A stretch of 51,925 nt of DNA, from the NCBI GenBank assembly GCA_001430745.1, contig KQ481938.1, forward strand, positions 2,224,563 to 2,276,487, read 5' to 3'. Shown here in pieces: positions 12,701 to 24,000 of this stretch. The notes beneath the pieces are model-generated. The model made no database searches. It was given only the letters and a program-made list of their open reading frames with translations, and had not been told where the DNA came from. Both the position numbers and the translations under genes were made by a program. The stretch's first letter is position 1. The number at the start of each line of letters is the position of its first letter. This stretch comes from Auxenochlorella pyrenoidosa (taxonomy: Eukaryota > Chlorophyta > Trebouxiophyceae > Chlorellales > Chlorellaceae).

Positions 12701-15044
12701 NNNNNNNNNNNNNNNNNNNNNNNNNNNNNNNNNNNNNNNNNNNNNNNNNNNNNNNNNNNNNNNNNNNNNNNNNNNNNNNNNNNNNNNNNNNNNNNNNNNN
12801 NNNNNNNNNNNNNNNNNNNNNNNNNNNNNNNNNNNNNNNNNNNNNNNNNNNNNNNNNNNNNNNNNNNNNNNNNNNNNNNNNNNNNNNNNNNNNNNNNNNN
12901 NNNNNNNNNNNNNNNNNNNNNNNNNNNNNNNNNNNNNNNNNNNNNNNNNNNNNNNNNNNNNNNNNNNNNNNNNNNNNNNNNNNNNNNNNNNNNNNNNNNN
13001 NNNNNNNNNNNNNNNNNNNNNNNNNNNNNNNNNNNNNNNNNNNNNNNNNNNNNNNNNNNNNNNNNNNNNNNNNNNNNNNNNNNNNNNNNNNNNNNNNNNN
13101 NNNNNNNNNNNNNNNNNNNNNNNNNNNNNNNNNNNNNNNNNNNNNNNNNNNNNNNNNNNNNNNNNNNNNNNNNNNNNNNNNNNNNNNNNNNNNNNNNNNN
13201 NNNNNNNNNNNNNNNNNNNNNNNNNNNNNNNNNNNNNNNNNNNNNNNNNNNNNNNNNNNNNNNNNNNNNNNNNNNNNNNNNNNNNNNNNNNNNNNNNNNN
13301 NNNNNNNNNNNNNNNNNNNNNNNNNNNNNNNNNNNNNNNNNNNNNNNNNNNNNNNNNNNNNNNNNNNNNNNNNNNNNNNNNNNNNNNNNNNNNNNNNNNN
13401 NNNNNNNNNNNNNNNNNNNNNNNNNNNNNNNNNNNNNNNNNNNNNNNNNNNNNNNNNNNNNNNNNNNNNNNNNNNNNNNNNNNNNNNNNNNNNNNNNNNN
13501 NNNNNNNNNNNNNNNNNNNNNNNNNNNNNNNNNNNNNNNNNNNNNNNNNNNNNNNNNNNNNNNNNNNNNNNNNNNNNNNNNNNNNNNNNNNNNNNNNNNN
13601 NNNNNNNNNNNNNNNNNNNNNNNNNNNNNNNNNNNNNAGGAGGTGCTGGACCAAGGCCTGCTGTGGGGCCCCGACATCACCTACGCCATGCTCAAGGCCT
13701 CGCTGGATGTGCAGGTGCGGGGCGGAGGAGCACGGGCAAGCTCGGGGCCCCGCGGCCCAGACGGCTGGCCCCTGGCGTTCTGGCACGCGAGCAGCTGCCC
13801 CGGAACTTGCCTTTAGCAGCCTCGGAAGCCTCCCTCGCCTTGCGTTGCCACGTTTGCAGGCGGCGGGCGTGGAGCATGCCATGGAGGTTGCCCACACAGT
13901 GCTGGACACGTTTGACCGGCAGGGTGAGCGGCCGTTGGGAGCATGCCTCCTGCGCCCCGGCCGTCCAGCAGCACGGCTGTGCAGGTGGCTGGCAGGCTGC
14001 ATGGCACCCTCCATGGCCCTGTGCCGACCCAACCCGCTGCCCCTCTGCCCTCCCCCGCAGGCCTGTTTGTGGACGTGGAGAATGGCACCGAGGTGCTGCA
14101 GCTGGCGGTGCGGCGCGACGTGGCCGACCTGTCGCTCGCGCACCGCATCTACGACAACATGCGCGCCACGCAGCGGTGAGGCCCTGCCCTCGCCCACTCC
14201 TGCGCCGCCGCCCTGCCCTTGTTTGCCCGCCGCATCTGTGGCAGCATGCGCGCTGACGAGCGGCTGAGGAGACGTTCTTTCCTACTGGAAGACGCGCTTG
14301 AGTATGCACTCTTTGCGGATGCGCCTGCGTCGTGTCTAGCAGCATCTAGGCGGCAGTGGACGTCACAGCATGGTGCCGTGGCAAAGCACGGCCTGCCCCG
14401 CCCTCCTCACACATGCCTCCGCCCCCTCCGGCACCCGCAGCGTGCCCAAGACGGCCAGCCTGTTCAAGTACATGCGCGCCCTGGCGGAGCGGGAGCCCGC
14501 GGCCAAGGACCGGCTGTTGGATGTGAGCGGTGGGGGGCAGCCGCGCAGCCCGGGCGGCACACCTGCTGCACTTGCTGCAGCCTGCGGACTGCCCGATAGT
14601 CGCAGTGCCCAGTCCCCACATCTGCCTCCACCCGCTGCCTCACGGAAGCGTGAAGCTGCCTGCGCATGCGGACCTTCAATGCGTGCGATTCCTGCCCTGG
14701 CTGACCCTGCGCTGCAGGTCTGTTCGTGGATCTGCTCCGACCCCGACCGGTGAGCCGCACGGCTGCAGCCTGCCCCGGCCCTCACCTGCCAGCTCGGCCA
14801 GCAGCCAACAGCTGGCTGACACACCCTGCTGCCGCGCACCTGAAACGGCTGCGTGCTGTTGCCGTCCCGATCTGACAGTCTAATGCGCCCCCTGTTGTCG
14901 CTGCGCAGGTCTCCGGCCATGCTGATGATGAAGAGGGAGGCGCACCAGCGCAAGCAGCAGCTGCTGGCCGACATGCCGGAGCAGCAGCGGCGGCAGCACC
15001 AGCAGAGGCAGAGGCAGAGACAGCCGCATCGAGGCCGGCCTTGA
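9738..15044 (+). CDS. Pentatricopeptide repeat (PPR) protein, organelle-targeted, interrupted by assembly gap
   Basis: RNA-binding helical-repeat protein for a mitochondrion or plastid. The N-terminus (MLIRRLTAGLAPTLGQASSR) looks like a basic presequence. PPR-like units include RDVVDEMSLNGVRPD (10320-10396), ARKLGDAMFFFEEMQRRGME (10594-10679), TAAYSSAISACGRAGQLGRM (10838-10979), DTGKMQAARQVFDEIVASGH (11173-11288) and HHQAAVALFKGMPQERIAPD (11792-11934). Exon 12091-12575 is an Ala/Glu-rich spacer with a Gln run, followed by a helical segment. After the gap come ITYAMLKASLDVQ, AAGVEHAMEVAHTVLDTFDR, GLFVDVENGTEVLQLAVRRD (14061-14175), VPKTASLFKYMRALAEREPA (14441-14522) and a Gln/Arg-rich end (14909-15044). 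Exons at 9738-10078, 11487-11650, 13860-13923 and 14718-14749 complete the model. All junctions outside the gap keep phase. The exon(s) inside the gap are unknown. A further exon between 14175 and 14441 cannot be excluded. Confidence 0.88.
12424..12447 (+). repeat. CAG/CAA-type run coding poly-Gln in the PPR protein
   Basis: Seven consecutive CAG codons code a short glutamine run in the acidic spacer of the PPR protein, following an Asn-Glu. It is an in-frame trinucleotide repeat and so may vary in length between strains. Confidence 0.8.
12581..12637 (+). repeat. 18-base minisatellite at the edge of the assembly gap
   Basis: Units close to CCCGCCCGGCATGCCGGC repeat in tandem, with a degenerate third unit, immediately after the splice donor at 12576 and up to the first N. 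The repeat sits in a PPR intron and continues into the gap, so an unassembled minisatellite probably caused the gap. Confidence 0.75.
12638..13647. other. Assembly gap (run of N)
   Basis: Unknown sequence, about 1010 Ns; the true length is not known. It covers the intron after 12575 and at least the start of the exon that resumes at 13648 with EVLDQGLLWGPDITYAML. Confidence 0.99.
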
Positions 15045-15230
15045 GGTGCAAGCAGGATGGCATGCTGGCATTGTGTGCACTGCTGTGGGACCCCCCTCCC
15101 ACCCCAGCTCCGAGTCTGGCAGATGCAGTGCAACTGGTGCTTTGAGCGCTCTGTATCGGAAATGGACGTGATGCCAAATTGCAGTTTGCAGTCAAAATGC
15201 TCAGAGCAGCACTGCATGCTGAGCCGGCTC
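15045..15230. other. Convergent 3' ends of the PPR gene and CLT
   Basis: Only 186 bases separate the two stop codons, so the 3' UTRs of the two transcripts must be short or overlap. No TGTAA or TTACA was found. Confidence 0.5.
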
Positions 15231-18036
15231 CTATGACAGCTTGGGCCGCAGCGCTGTTGCCGCCCTGCTGCCGCTGCCACCGGCTGCCCATTGCTTCAGA
15301 CTCTGTGAAAACGCAGGCAGCCAGACGGGTGCATTGAAGAGCAGCAGCCCGGCCAGCAGCACCGCGGCTCCCACCGCAAAGAGCGGGCCCAGCGGCGGCG
15401 CGGGTGGCAGGTAGGGCAGCGAGATCTGCCGGGCAGGGAGGGAGGCAGCGGGCTGTGAGTGGCGGGCACATTGCGGGCTGCACAACAGGCGGCAGCAGCA
15501 CGCTGGCCTCCAGGCATGCGAGGCCTACAGGGCGGCCAGCCCCCGGCCCTCAGGGGCCTGCCCCGCCCCACCCACTGTGAAGGCCAGTATCGTGACCGGC
15601 ACGATGGCAGACATGGTCAGGCTCATGGCCACGTTGCCGGCCTGCCGGATCAGCTCCAGCGCTGCAAGAGGGGGAGCAAGCAGGGGGGCTGGGCAGGCGG
15701 CGCGAGGTCTCCAGCCTGGCGGGCAACCCGACGGCGCGACGCTGCTGCCGCGCACCGCCGACCGTGTTCCCCCTGGTGCCCAACCATGCCGTACACCAGG
15801 CCCTGAAGCCGCTGCCCCATCCCCCACCCACCCGACACATTGAACGCCAGGTTGAGCAGCACGTACAGCACCGGCAGCAGCGGCGCCCCGGAGCAGTCGC
15901 TGCCGCATGAGGGAGTCAGGCCGCGGAAGCAGGCCCAGCCTGGGAGTGGGGGGGCAAGGCGCAGAGGGGCGGTGGGCCGGGCGGCACGGAGCAGGCGGGT
16001 GCATGCTGGCCAGCCTGCCGTGGCAGCGCCCTGGCGCTGGGACACGAGTGCAGGGCCCAGCCCTCTTCCACGCGCCGCTCCCAGCCCAACCGCGGGCACT
16101 CGAGCGCACCATCGGCCAGGTAGGCGGGCAGGTCTGCCGCCCGCATGCCGCGCGCCGCGGTCAGCATGGGCAGCATGAGGAAGACAAACAGCGCCTGCGC
16201 CAGGCTGCCCACCGAGTTGACCACAAACAGGTCCAGGTCCGTGCCCAGCTGCTGCCGCGCCTCCCTGCGGCATGTGGGACAGGGGGCAAGGCATGAGGGA
16301 GGGGATGGGCGCAGTGCTGCAGGGGCCGCAAGGCACTGAGGTAGCCTCCTTCCTCACACGCACGAGGTGGCCGGGGCGCCCACATGGGAGAGGCCCCTGG
16401 GCGTCGCCATGCAGAGCGCGCCGGCCCCCACCCCACCCCACCCTCAACCCCAGCCCACCTGAACACCCGCTCCTTGAAGATGGTGTCCAGCGCGGGGAAG
16501 AGCATGGAGAAGCAGAACACCCCCGCGTACAGCGGGTTGATCCCTGCCAGCGGCGAGCCCCCGCCCGCAGGCCAGGCCGCCAGGCACACGCCCGCGCACA
16601 CCAGCGTGACACCCAGCAGCTGCGGGTGGGCAGCCAGGCGCGGTGCAGAGCTTGGAGGGCGGGGTTGCACGCGGGGTGGACCGGCCGGCCTGGCTGGCAT
16701 GCGCCAGCGCCAGCACTGTGGGCTGGCACGGTTCGGCTGATCTGGGCGAGGCAGGGAGGGCGCTGCTACGGTGCTGCGCATGCAGCAACGCAACACCTCC
16801 CCACGGCGCCATCGTCGCTTGCCCCGCGCACGCCCCACCGCCTAGCTGGCCAGAAACACAGCCAGACCCAGCCACCCAGCCCGCCCGCCCACCTGCGCGG
16901 CACCGAGGCGCTTGCGCAGCAGCGTGACCGCCAGCAGCACCTGCCACAGCAGGATGGTCTGGCTCAGCAGCGGCAGCACCACGCCCGGCAGGTTGGCGGC
17001 GCCCACAAAGCCCAGCAGCGAGGCCAGCGCCTCGACAAAGCCGATGGCCAGGAAGGTGCGGGACATGGTGCGGGGGATGGCCAGCATCGCGCCGCTCACG
17101 CGCCCCGCCCTGCAGCGCAGCAGGGCCCGGGTGGCGCCTCCACAGGATGAGTGCGCAGCGGGGCATGTTTCGATGAAGTGCAAGCATTGTGCAGCACTGC
17201 TGCCAGGCAGCATCCAGGCCAGGTTGCCGCATGCTACGTCGGCACAGCCGGCCCGGGTTGACAGCGCAAGCGCAGGCTTGGGAGGTGGGCACTCGCTTGT
17301 ACCGCAGCGCCAGCACGCCAAAGTAGACCAGCAGGTAGCCAAAGGTCTGCAGCTGCGCCAGGAAGAACACATAGTTGCCGAGCGGCACCAGCGACATCTG
17401 CGCAGGGCGGGGCCGGGAGGGGGTGCTCGGCAGGGCACGCTGAGGATCCGGGGGTTGACTGTAGGCACGCGTGGCCACAGCAAGTGGAGGGTTCCTCCAC
17501 TACAGGAACGAAGGGATTGTACACTGGTCGGGAGGGTTCGGGCAAGGGGCGCCTGCATCAAGATGCTTGGGCTGCCAGAATGGCACCGAGCTCGGGACCG
17601 CACGGGGAGCCTGCCCCTGCGCCTGCATCATGCTGCCCACCATCCTCACCTTGTACAGCACCCTATTCGCAACTGCTGATGTGGTGACAACGAGCAGCGT
17701 GGCCAGCAGCTTGAGCCGCCGGCCGGCTGTACTGCTCGCCGCGAGTGTCGGCGCCTCCGCTGCCGCTGCCACCGCCGTCGCTTGCTGTGGCTCGCCGGGT
17801 TGCTGCTGCTGCTCCTGATGCTGTATAGCGGGTTGTTGCTCAACTCCTCTGCCATCACGATCCTCGCTGGCTGCGGCACGCTGCAGCCTGGCTCTGAGAA
17901 GCGGCGTTTGGCAGACTGCAGGCGCCTGCCTCGGGTGTCGTTGCAGCCATCGCGATGCTGCGATCGCTTGTTGATGGTGCCGCTGGAGAGCGCGGGGCGC
18001 CGGGAGGCTCGACGAGGGCGCCAAAGTCGACGCCAT
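15231..18036 (-). CDS. CLT1: CRT-like transporter (CLT), plastid thiol/glutathione exporter family
   Basis: Drug/metabolite-type transporter related to plant CLT1-3 and PfCRT; the plant proteins move gamma-glutamylcysteine and glutathione across the plastid envelope. Eight exons keep phase: 17650-18036, 17297-17397, 16893-17109, 16459-16619, 16110-16264, 15832-15939, 15576-15661, 15231-15425 (469 residues). Residues 1 to about 105 are Ser/Gln/Ala-rich with many Arg, a likely transit peptide. Family blocks follow: VVTTSAVANRVLYK, MSLVPLGNYVFFLAQLQTFG, FLAIGFVEALASLLGFVGAA, NLPGVVLPLLSQTILLWQVL, INPLYAGVFCFSMLFPALDT, DLFVVNSVGSLAQALFVFLM, LPVLYVLLNLAFNVSG and GNVAMSLTMSAIVPVTILAF. About ten membrane spans are expected. 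The loop WACFRGLTPSCGSDCSG has three Cys, as in the family. Intron 2 needs a GC donor (AA|GCGAGT) to give the family sequence LRYKAGRV. Confidence 0.93.
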
Positions 18037-18645
18037 CAGCAGACTTCTGGTGGTTTAAGACGAAACCCAACTCTGTACACCACCGTACAAGGGTGTTGTG
18101 TAATGCAAACACCATCCCCCAACCCCCCTCATGTGCACAGCGGCAGCCCTGCGCTGGCCGCGGTGAGCCATGACGTCAGCCCTGGGCGCTTTTCCGGATG
18201 TGCCGACTCCCAGCTTTCAAGGACATATCCACTTGCACTTGGACAACCATGATGATGATGGATGCAACTTGGCTACAGTCAACCTGCATGTGCGTCGCCG
18301 AGAGTGCCGCCAATTCCGCCTCTGTGCAGCCACCTGTCCCACTCTCAGTGGGCAGCTGATCCCCACAGCTCCCCCGCCCCCCTGCCACCAGCATCATGCC
18401 CAGAGGCTGATAACTTGCCCGCTGCATCAGTGCTGGGTGGTGCGCCAAGGGACATACCTAGCCCGGCAGCGGCAGTGTCCGCGATGCCCCCGGCCTGCAT
18501 GCAGTGGCCAGGGCGGAGGCGGGGGGGGGGGGGGGGGCGGGGCGAGTTGGAGCGAAGGCACGCCACCCATTGAGCCTAGCCTACTTGCTCAGCCTGCGGC
18601 TTCAAAGCGCACGCTCCCAGCTTCGAATTGAACAGGACCTGCATC
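18037..18645. other. Intergenic region between CLT and the upstream minus-strand gene
   Basis: About 600 bases holding the CLT promoter and the 3' UTR of the gene to the right. It contains a 17-base G run at 18521-18537. A plus-strand TGTAA at 18099 has no plus-strand gene upstream. No coding exon is supported. Confidence 0.5.
18521..18537 (+). repeat. Poly-G mononucleotide run
   Basis: Seventeen consecutive G in the intergenic region downstream of the minus-strand gene. The exact length is unreliable in any assembly, and the tract may form G-quadruplex structure. Confidence 0.85.
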
Positions 18646-20646
18646 TCAGCCTGCAGGGCTCACCTGCATGCCCTCCTCCTCGGCAGCGGCCCCTGCTCCA
18701 CTGCCCGTGGCGGGTGATGCACTGCTGGCCACCGCATCTGCGGCACCTGCCGCCTGCGGCGCCTCGTCTGGCCACCCCTGCACTAGCTGCGCCACTTGCT
18801 CCCTGCTAAAGTTGCCTCCACGCGATGGCAGCAGCCAGCGATAGCCGGGCTGCTCGGCCAGGTGCTTGGCTGCCACGCGCTGCCGCTGCCGCGCCTCTGC
18901 TGCCGTGGCGGCTGTCGTTGGGGTGGCCCCCTCCGCCAGGCCATGTGCGCCTCCCAGCCAGCCCTGGACTGGCGCCAGCGCATCGCCTGCTAGCATGGCA
19001 GCGCTGCACGTGATAGGGCCTGGAGCGGTTGCGGCCGCTTGGGACCGGCAAGCCCCGTCCCACATGCCTCCCCAGCTGCCTTGCAGCAACAGGCAGCCTG
19101 CTGGCATGGGGGCAGCAGGCCTCATGGCAAGTGGCCCCTACCTGGGGTGGTGCACCACGGCAATAGTCCCGTCGGTGGGGCTCCCGACATGCACAAAGCT
19201 GCACAGTGGGGCCAGTGCACATGCTTTGCTGGGCTGGCCTTGCTGCGCCAGAGACTGCTTCTGCAACCCCATGCTAGGCTGAAGATTTGTGGTCAGCGCC
19301 TTGCATGCTTTGATAAATAAAAAAACTCCACTGAGCTTATCACCTGAGCGTGCCACGCGGCAGCCAGCTGAGAGCCTTCTTCAGGCGCCCACCCGCTGCG
19401 GCTGCTGCATCTGCCAGGTCGCCATCTTTGCCTTCCAGAGGCAGGAAGCGCTCTGGCGGCACGCCGCAGCCTGGCTGCGCGGCAGGAAGCAGCCTGCACA
19501 TGAGGGCATCCGGAAGCAGGGTCAGGAGCACTGTGCAGCGAGGCTTCGCTGCAAGGCGTGCCTCCACAGCACCAGCACCCCGGGCCTATTCCATCCCCTC
19601 CTGACTCTCCAGCCCAGTCAGGGCCCCCTGCAAGGAGTCGCACCCGAGCTTGACGGCTAGAGGCTGGCGGGTGAGGTTGGCAGAGGGCAGAGGGGCCTCG
19701 CCCACCAGGTAGCGTGCTTCCTGGGCATGGGCAGCCACCTGGCAGAGTGTCGGGGAGGGTGCGCACACACGGCGCAGGGAGTGGCGCCAGTTGCAGCGAC
19801 AGGGAGGCGGGGTGCGAGGCGGCAGCATCGTGCGCTGAAAGTGCAGTCAGGAGCCTGTTGCCAGGTGCATGCAGAGGCATGCAACCTGGTTACAAGCCTC
19901 ACCACTGCAGCCGGGTGGGCCTGCAGTAGTGCGGGCAGGGCCCCTGTGGCACGAGCGCTCGTCACTGCAGGGCAGGCGGGCACGGCAGGCAGGGGCATGC
20001 GTTAAGCAGTGGGGTGAGCCTGCGAGGCACTCTGCCACGCCTGCTGACCGAGAGCAGTCAGTGCTCTTGAAAAATGCACACACAACTGAGCAGGCTCCCC
20101 AGCCCCCTGCCTCACGCAGGATGAGGTCAAGCTGGGCAGGGGCCGCGCCTCTCAGGGCCTGGCGCAGCGCCCTCTGCAGCGCTCGCGCCACGGCGGTGGC
20201 GTAGCCACCCAGGGGCAGCCACGAGTTGGGGGGCCCCGCGTCGACCAGCACAAAATGGTAGACCTGCAGGGAGGCACCCTTGTGCACGTCAGGCAGCAGA
20301 GCCTGGGCAAGCGGCGATGGGCTGGCTGCAAACCCAACCTAGCAGGCGCGGTGCCACCATTGCGCCACGCTGTCAGACCTTGGACAGGCCAGCGTGCCTG
20401 CCTGGGGCTCCCCCGCACCTCTCTGCGCCTGAACAGAAGGCCCTCCTTGCGTCTCACTCGCAACAGTGAGGTGACCTGGTCGCCCACGAACCTAACATGC
20501 TGCATGCAGGTCAGCAGGCTGCTCCCAGGGCTGTGCTCAACAAAGCGGCAGCTGGCAGACTGCCACTGCACCAGCAGCAGGGCCAGGCACGCAACGGTCG
20601 GTAGCACCGCGCCCAGAAGGAGCGTCTTCTCTTTCCCAGACACCAT
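18646..20646 (-). CDS. Membrane-anchored protein, family not recognised
   Basis: Not recognised. ATG 20646 begins MVSGKEKTLLLGAVLPTVAC, a short basic head followed by one hydrophobic segment (residues 8-26), typical of a signal anchor or uncleaved signal peptide. Splice-consistent exons are 20419-20646, 20116-20263 (VYHFVLVDAGPPNSWLPLGG), 19903-19964 and one near 19644-19738 (ARYLVGEAPLPSANLTRQPL). Further exons carry RCTVLLTLLPDALMCRLLPA, GRLKKALSWLPRGTL, SFVHVGSPTDGTIAVVHHP, then LAGDALAPVQGWLGGAHGLA and EQPGYRWLLPSRGGNFSREQ. The body after the anchor is mostly soluble, suggesting one large luminal or cytosolic domain; the C-terminus is Ala/Glu-rich. Junctions around 19644-19530 are uncertain in phase. 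The last exon ends at a TGA at 18646, or might splice again at a GTGAGC just before it. No enzyme motif was identified, so no function is proposed. Confidence 0.6.
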
Positions 20647-21087
20647 GGAGGCGGCGTGTTCACGTGATCAGAGTGTTAGGGAAGACACATTAGTTGACCT
20701 AAGTCACTGGAAGGAAAAAGCAGGGCAGCAGGCACGACAGGTGAGCGGGCACGCTTCGCGATGGAAGCCCACACCTATAGTTCACCATGCGAATTCATGC
20801 TGTGTCAAGACTTTCAAATGATTGCATCGGAATGTCTGGATGGCATTTGCCCTCAGGAAGCAGCGTCTGCATCAGAGCTAGCAGCTGCCTCAACAGCCGC
20901 TTCAGGGCAACCCAACACCCATGCTAGAATTCACACTCTGCCGCCTCGCAAAATCAAGTGCTTCTATGTTAGCTGTAGTTTTTGAAGCCGTCTCTGACAG
21001 TACTGCAGCATACATGCCTCGCAATGGCAAGAACATAGCCCCAGGCTGCGCCATTGGCATGTGTGTATAGCATCCACGTAGGGCAGC
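20647..21087. other. Divergent intergenic region upstream of SGNH protein 1
   Basis: About 440 bases between two divergent ATGs, presumably a shared promoter region. It is lower in GC than the flanking exons. Nothing coding is supported. Confidence 0.5.
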
Positions 21088-24000
21088 ATGCCGCTGCCAC
21101 GCTGGCGCGGCATCCCGCCCAAGAGGCCATCGCTGGGGGCGCGAGCGTGTGCACTTGCCATGGTAGCGTGTGCAGCTGCTCATGGTTGCGGTCCAGATCC
21201 CGGCCGAGGGGGCTGGGAGGGGCTGGAGGCCGGCAAGCCAGCAACTGCCGCCGCTGCTGCCCGGGTGGTGCGGCTGTCGCAAAGAGCGCTCAGCTGCATG
21301 TCACTGATCCTCGGTCTTGCAGCCTTCTTGGTAGCTGCACCGACCCTGTTGCACGGTGAGCGGCCGGAAGTACCCACATGTGCAGAGCGAGCACTGCAGG
21401 ATTCTGCTCGGGGAGCTTGCATATATTTTGTGATCAGAAGCCATGGGCCCGGCAACAGCGCCGGCGAGCAGTGCACTTTGTGCCAGGGGCATGGCCGCCA
21501 GCACAACTGCAGGCTAGCTGCTGGCGCTCCAGTGCTCTCCTCAACTTGCCCACTCCATGGCTGCCGTGGGCCCTGTGCCATGCAACCACCAATGCAGGGG
21601 GTGGACAGCTCTGGTCCCAGCCGGTGCTGTGCCCAGGAGGCAAGCCGCAGCACGAGGCACTTGCGTGGTGGAGCGGACCCCGCAGGCCTCCGCCGGTGCG
21701 CAAGCCCGGGCAGGCAGCTTGCTGGGCTGTCTGAATGGCCATTGTTGCAAAACAATTTATTTGCAATGCAACAGAAAGAAACAGATGTGCTGCTGTGCCC
21801 GGTGCAATGCTGGCACGCACACACACACGGGGAGAAGCCTGCCTGCCCTGCTGCGATGCCTTGTTTGTGCAGCTTGGCCGCTGGTTTCCGACTGAGCACG
21901 TGGTTGTTGCCTGAGGAGCCTGTCCTGCACTCCGCTCCCCTCTCTCCCCTCTCCCGGGTTTGACAAGCCATTGTTCCCTTTGCCACCCGCCCTCCCATCC
22001 CCCACCTCCATGTCTGTTTCGTGTCCTCCCCTGCCTGTGCAGCGCCAGCTGGACCTCCCCTGGGAGCCCCTGCTGACCACGGCAGAGCTGCGGCGCGGCC
22101 TGGCCTACTACGGCAGCGGCGCACGCCTGCAGGCGCTCGCCTCCAAGCTGCTAGCGGGGCGGCCGGTCAAGGTGTACACGCTGGGCGGCAGCGTCACGGG
22201 GGGCGGCGGCAGCAGCTACGCGCCCGCCACCGCCTACGTCAGCCGCTTCTTCCAGTGGATCAACGCCACCTTCCCGCACAGGTGCCGCGGGCGGGCCAGG
22301 CAGGCGGATCGGAGGCGTGGCTGCGACCCCGGCTGCATGAGGCTGGGAGGATGCAGCCCTGCACACTGTGCTTGGGTGCAGCAGCGCTGTGCACGCGCGC
22401 TAGGCGCACCAGCCCTGCATCCCCATGTGGCACCCTGCTTGCCGCTCGCCCCGCCCCCCTGCAGCGACCACGTGTTTGTGAACCGCGCCATCCCCGCGTC
22501 CACGGCCTTCCTGTTTGCCACCTGCCTGTCGCACCATGTGCCGCCTGATGCCGACCTGGTGACACTGGAGTTCACGGTGGGTCCGGGGCAGCCTCCAGCG
22601 CTGCGTGAGGCGGGCGCAGGCACGTGAGCCTCGTCTGAGCAGCCCACAGGCCCAGTCTTGTGTGCGGGGCTGGCAGAGTGTGCCTCCTGGGCATGCTGCC
22701 AAGCCGCTGGCGCCCCCACCTCATCCCGCTGGCCTGGCCCCCCTGCCTGCCGCCAGGTCAACGAGCGCAAGGAGGCACCCTTCACCTCCATCGAGCGCCG
22801 CTCCTTTGAGCAGCTGCTGCGGCGTCTGCTGGCATACCCAGGCCGCCCCGCCATCATGATGCTGCATCACTACAGGTGGGGTGTGCCGTGGCAGGCTGTC
22901 GCATCTCCGTTGCCTGCCTGCTGCACTGTAAAGCTATAGCTAGGGGTGGAATGCCGCTGCAGGCCGGCCGCTGCTGCACGTTCGCAGCCGCCAACCAGCC
23001 CTGCCTGCCCTCCATCTCCCCGCACAGCTGGTTTGACTCGGCTGGCGACGGCCTCGACCAGGGCCTGTACTACGCGGAGCCAGAGTCCCAGCTCTCCACG
23101 CTGGCCCAGTTCTACGACATCCCGGTGCTCAGCGTGCGGGCGGCGGTCTGGCGGCTCATGGCGGCAGGCACGCGGCACTTCAAGGTGAGGCGCAAGAGCT
23201 GGGCTGGGGCCTGTGGCAGGATGTGCGAGCTTGAGCACCTGCCTCGAGCGCCAGGGTGCAGGCAGAACGCTGCATGCCATGCCTCAAGGTCTTTGTGATG
23301 CGCACGCTGGCCTGGCGCCCCTCATCCACAGGTGAACAAGGTGACGCTGATGAACCGCACACACAGGTACCTGCAGAACGGCACCTGGGTGGAGCGCGCC
23401 CTGCCCGCCTCGGCGCAGGGGCTGATTGCCAAACAAGCGTACTTTTATGTTGATAGGTGGGCCGCCCCCGACACAGGTGCTCAGACTTTGCCAGCCTTTG
23501 CCAATCAGTAGAGAGCGGCAGCAAACGTGTGGGATGGTTTAAGAGGAGCGAGGTTGGGTCAAACGCACCGCACAACTGCTCTTTGCCTGTATGAGTGAAG
23601 ACGGCACACATGGCCTGGGGCGCATCTCCGGAGTGGGTTCGCAAAACAGCGCTCAACCTGGCTTTATTCTTGCCTTCAACCCTTCCTGCTGCAGCCTGCA
23701 CCCGTACGACCCGGGACACCAGACGCTGGCAGAGCTGCTGGTGCAGCCCTTGGTGCGGGCGGTGCAGGAGGTGGAGGCGGGCGAGGCGCTGGGGGAGGAC
23801 GACGTGCGGCATGCGGCGGAGCTGACGGCAGCAGACCTGCCGCCCCCCATGATCCCCGGCAACGCGGATGAGGAGCCCGGCTTCTGCGCCCTGCTGGAAA
23901 GTGCCTGGGTGCCGGGCAGTGCAGTGGGGGTTTGCATGCTGGGAGGCTGCTCGCGCCGCTCATCGCCTCGCCAGCTGCCTCCCTGCCTCCTGCAAAACTG

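Noticed and set aside
11861..14267. Very long open frames crossing 12638-13647 on both strands
   Set aside because: They run through the N gap, which contributes hundreds of unknown residues. Only the PPR exons either side are real.
18099..18103. Plus-strand TGTAA upstream of CLT
   Set aside because: No plus-strand gene ends nearby, so it is probably chance.
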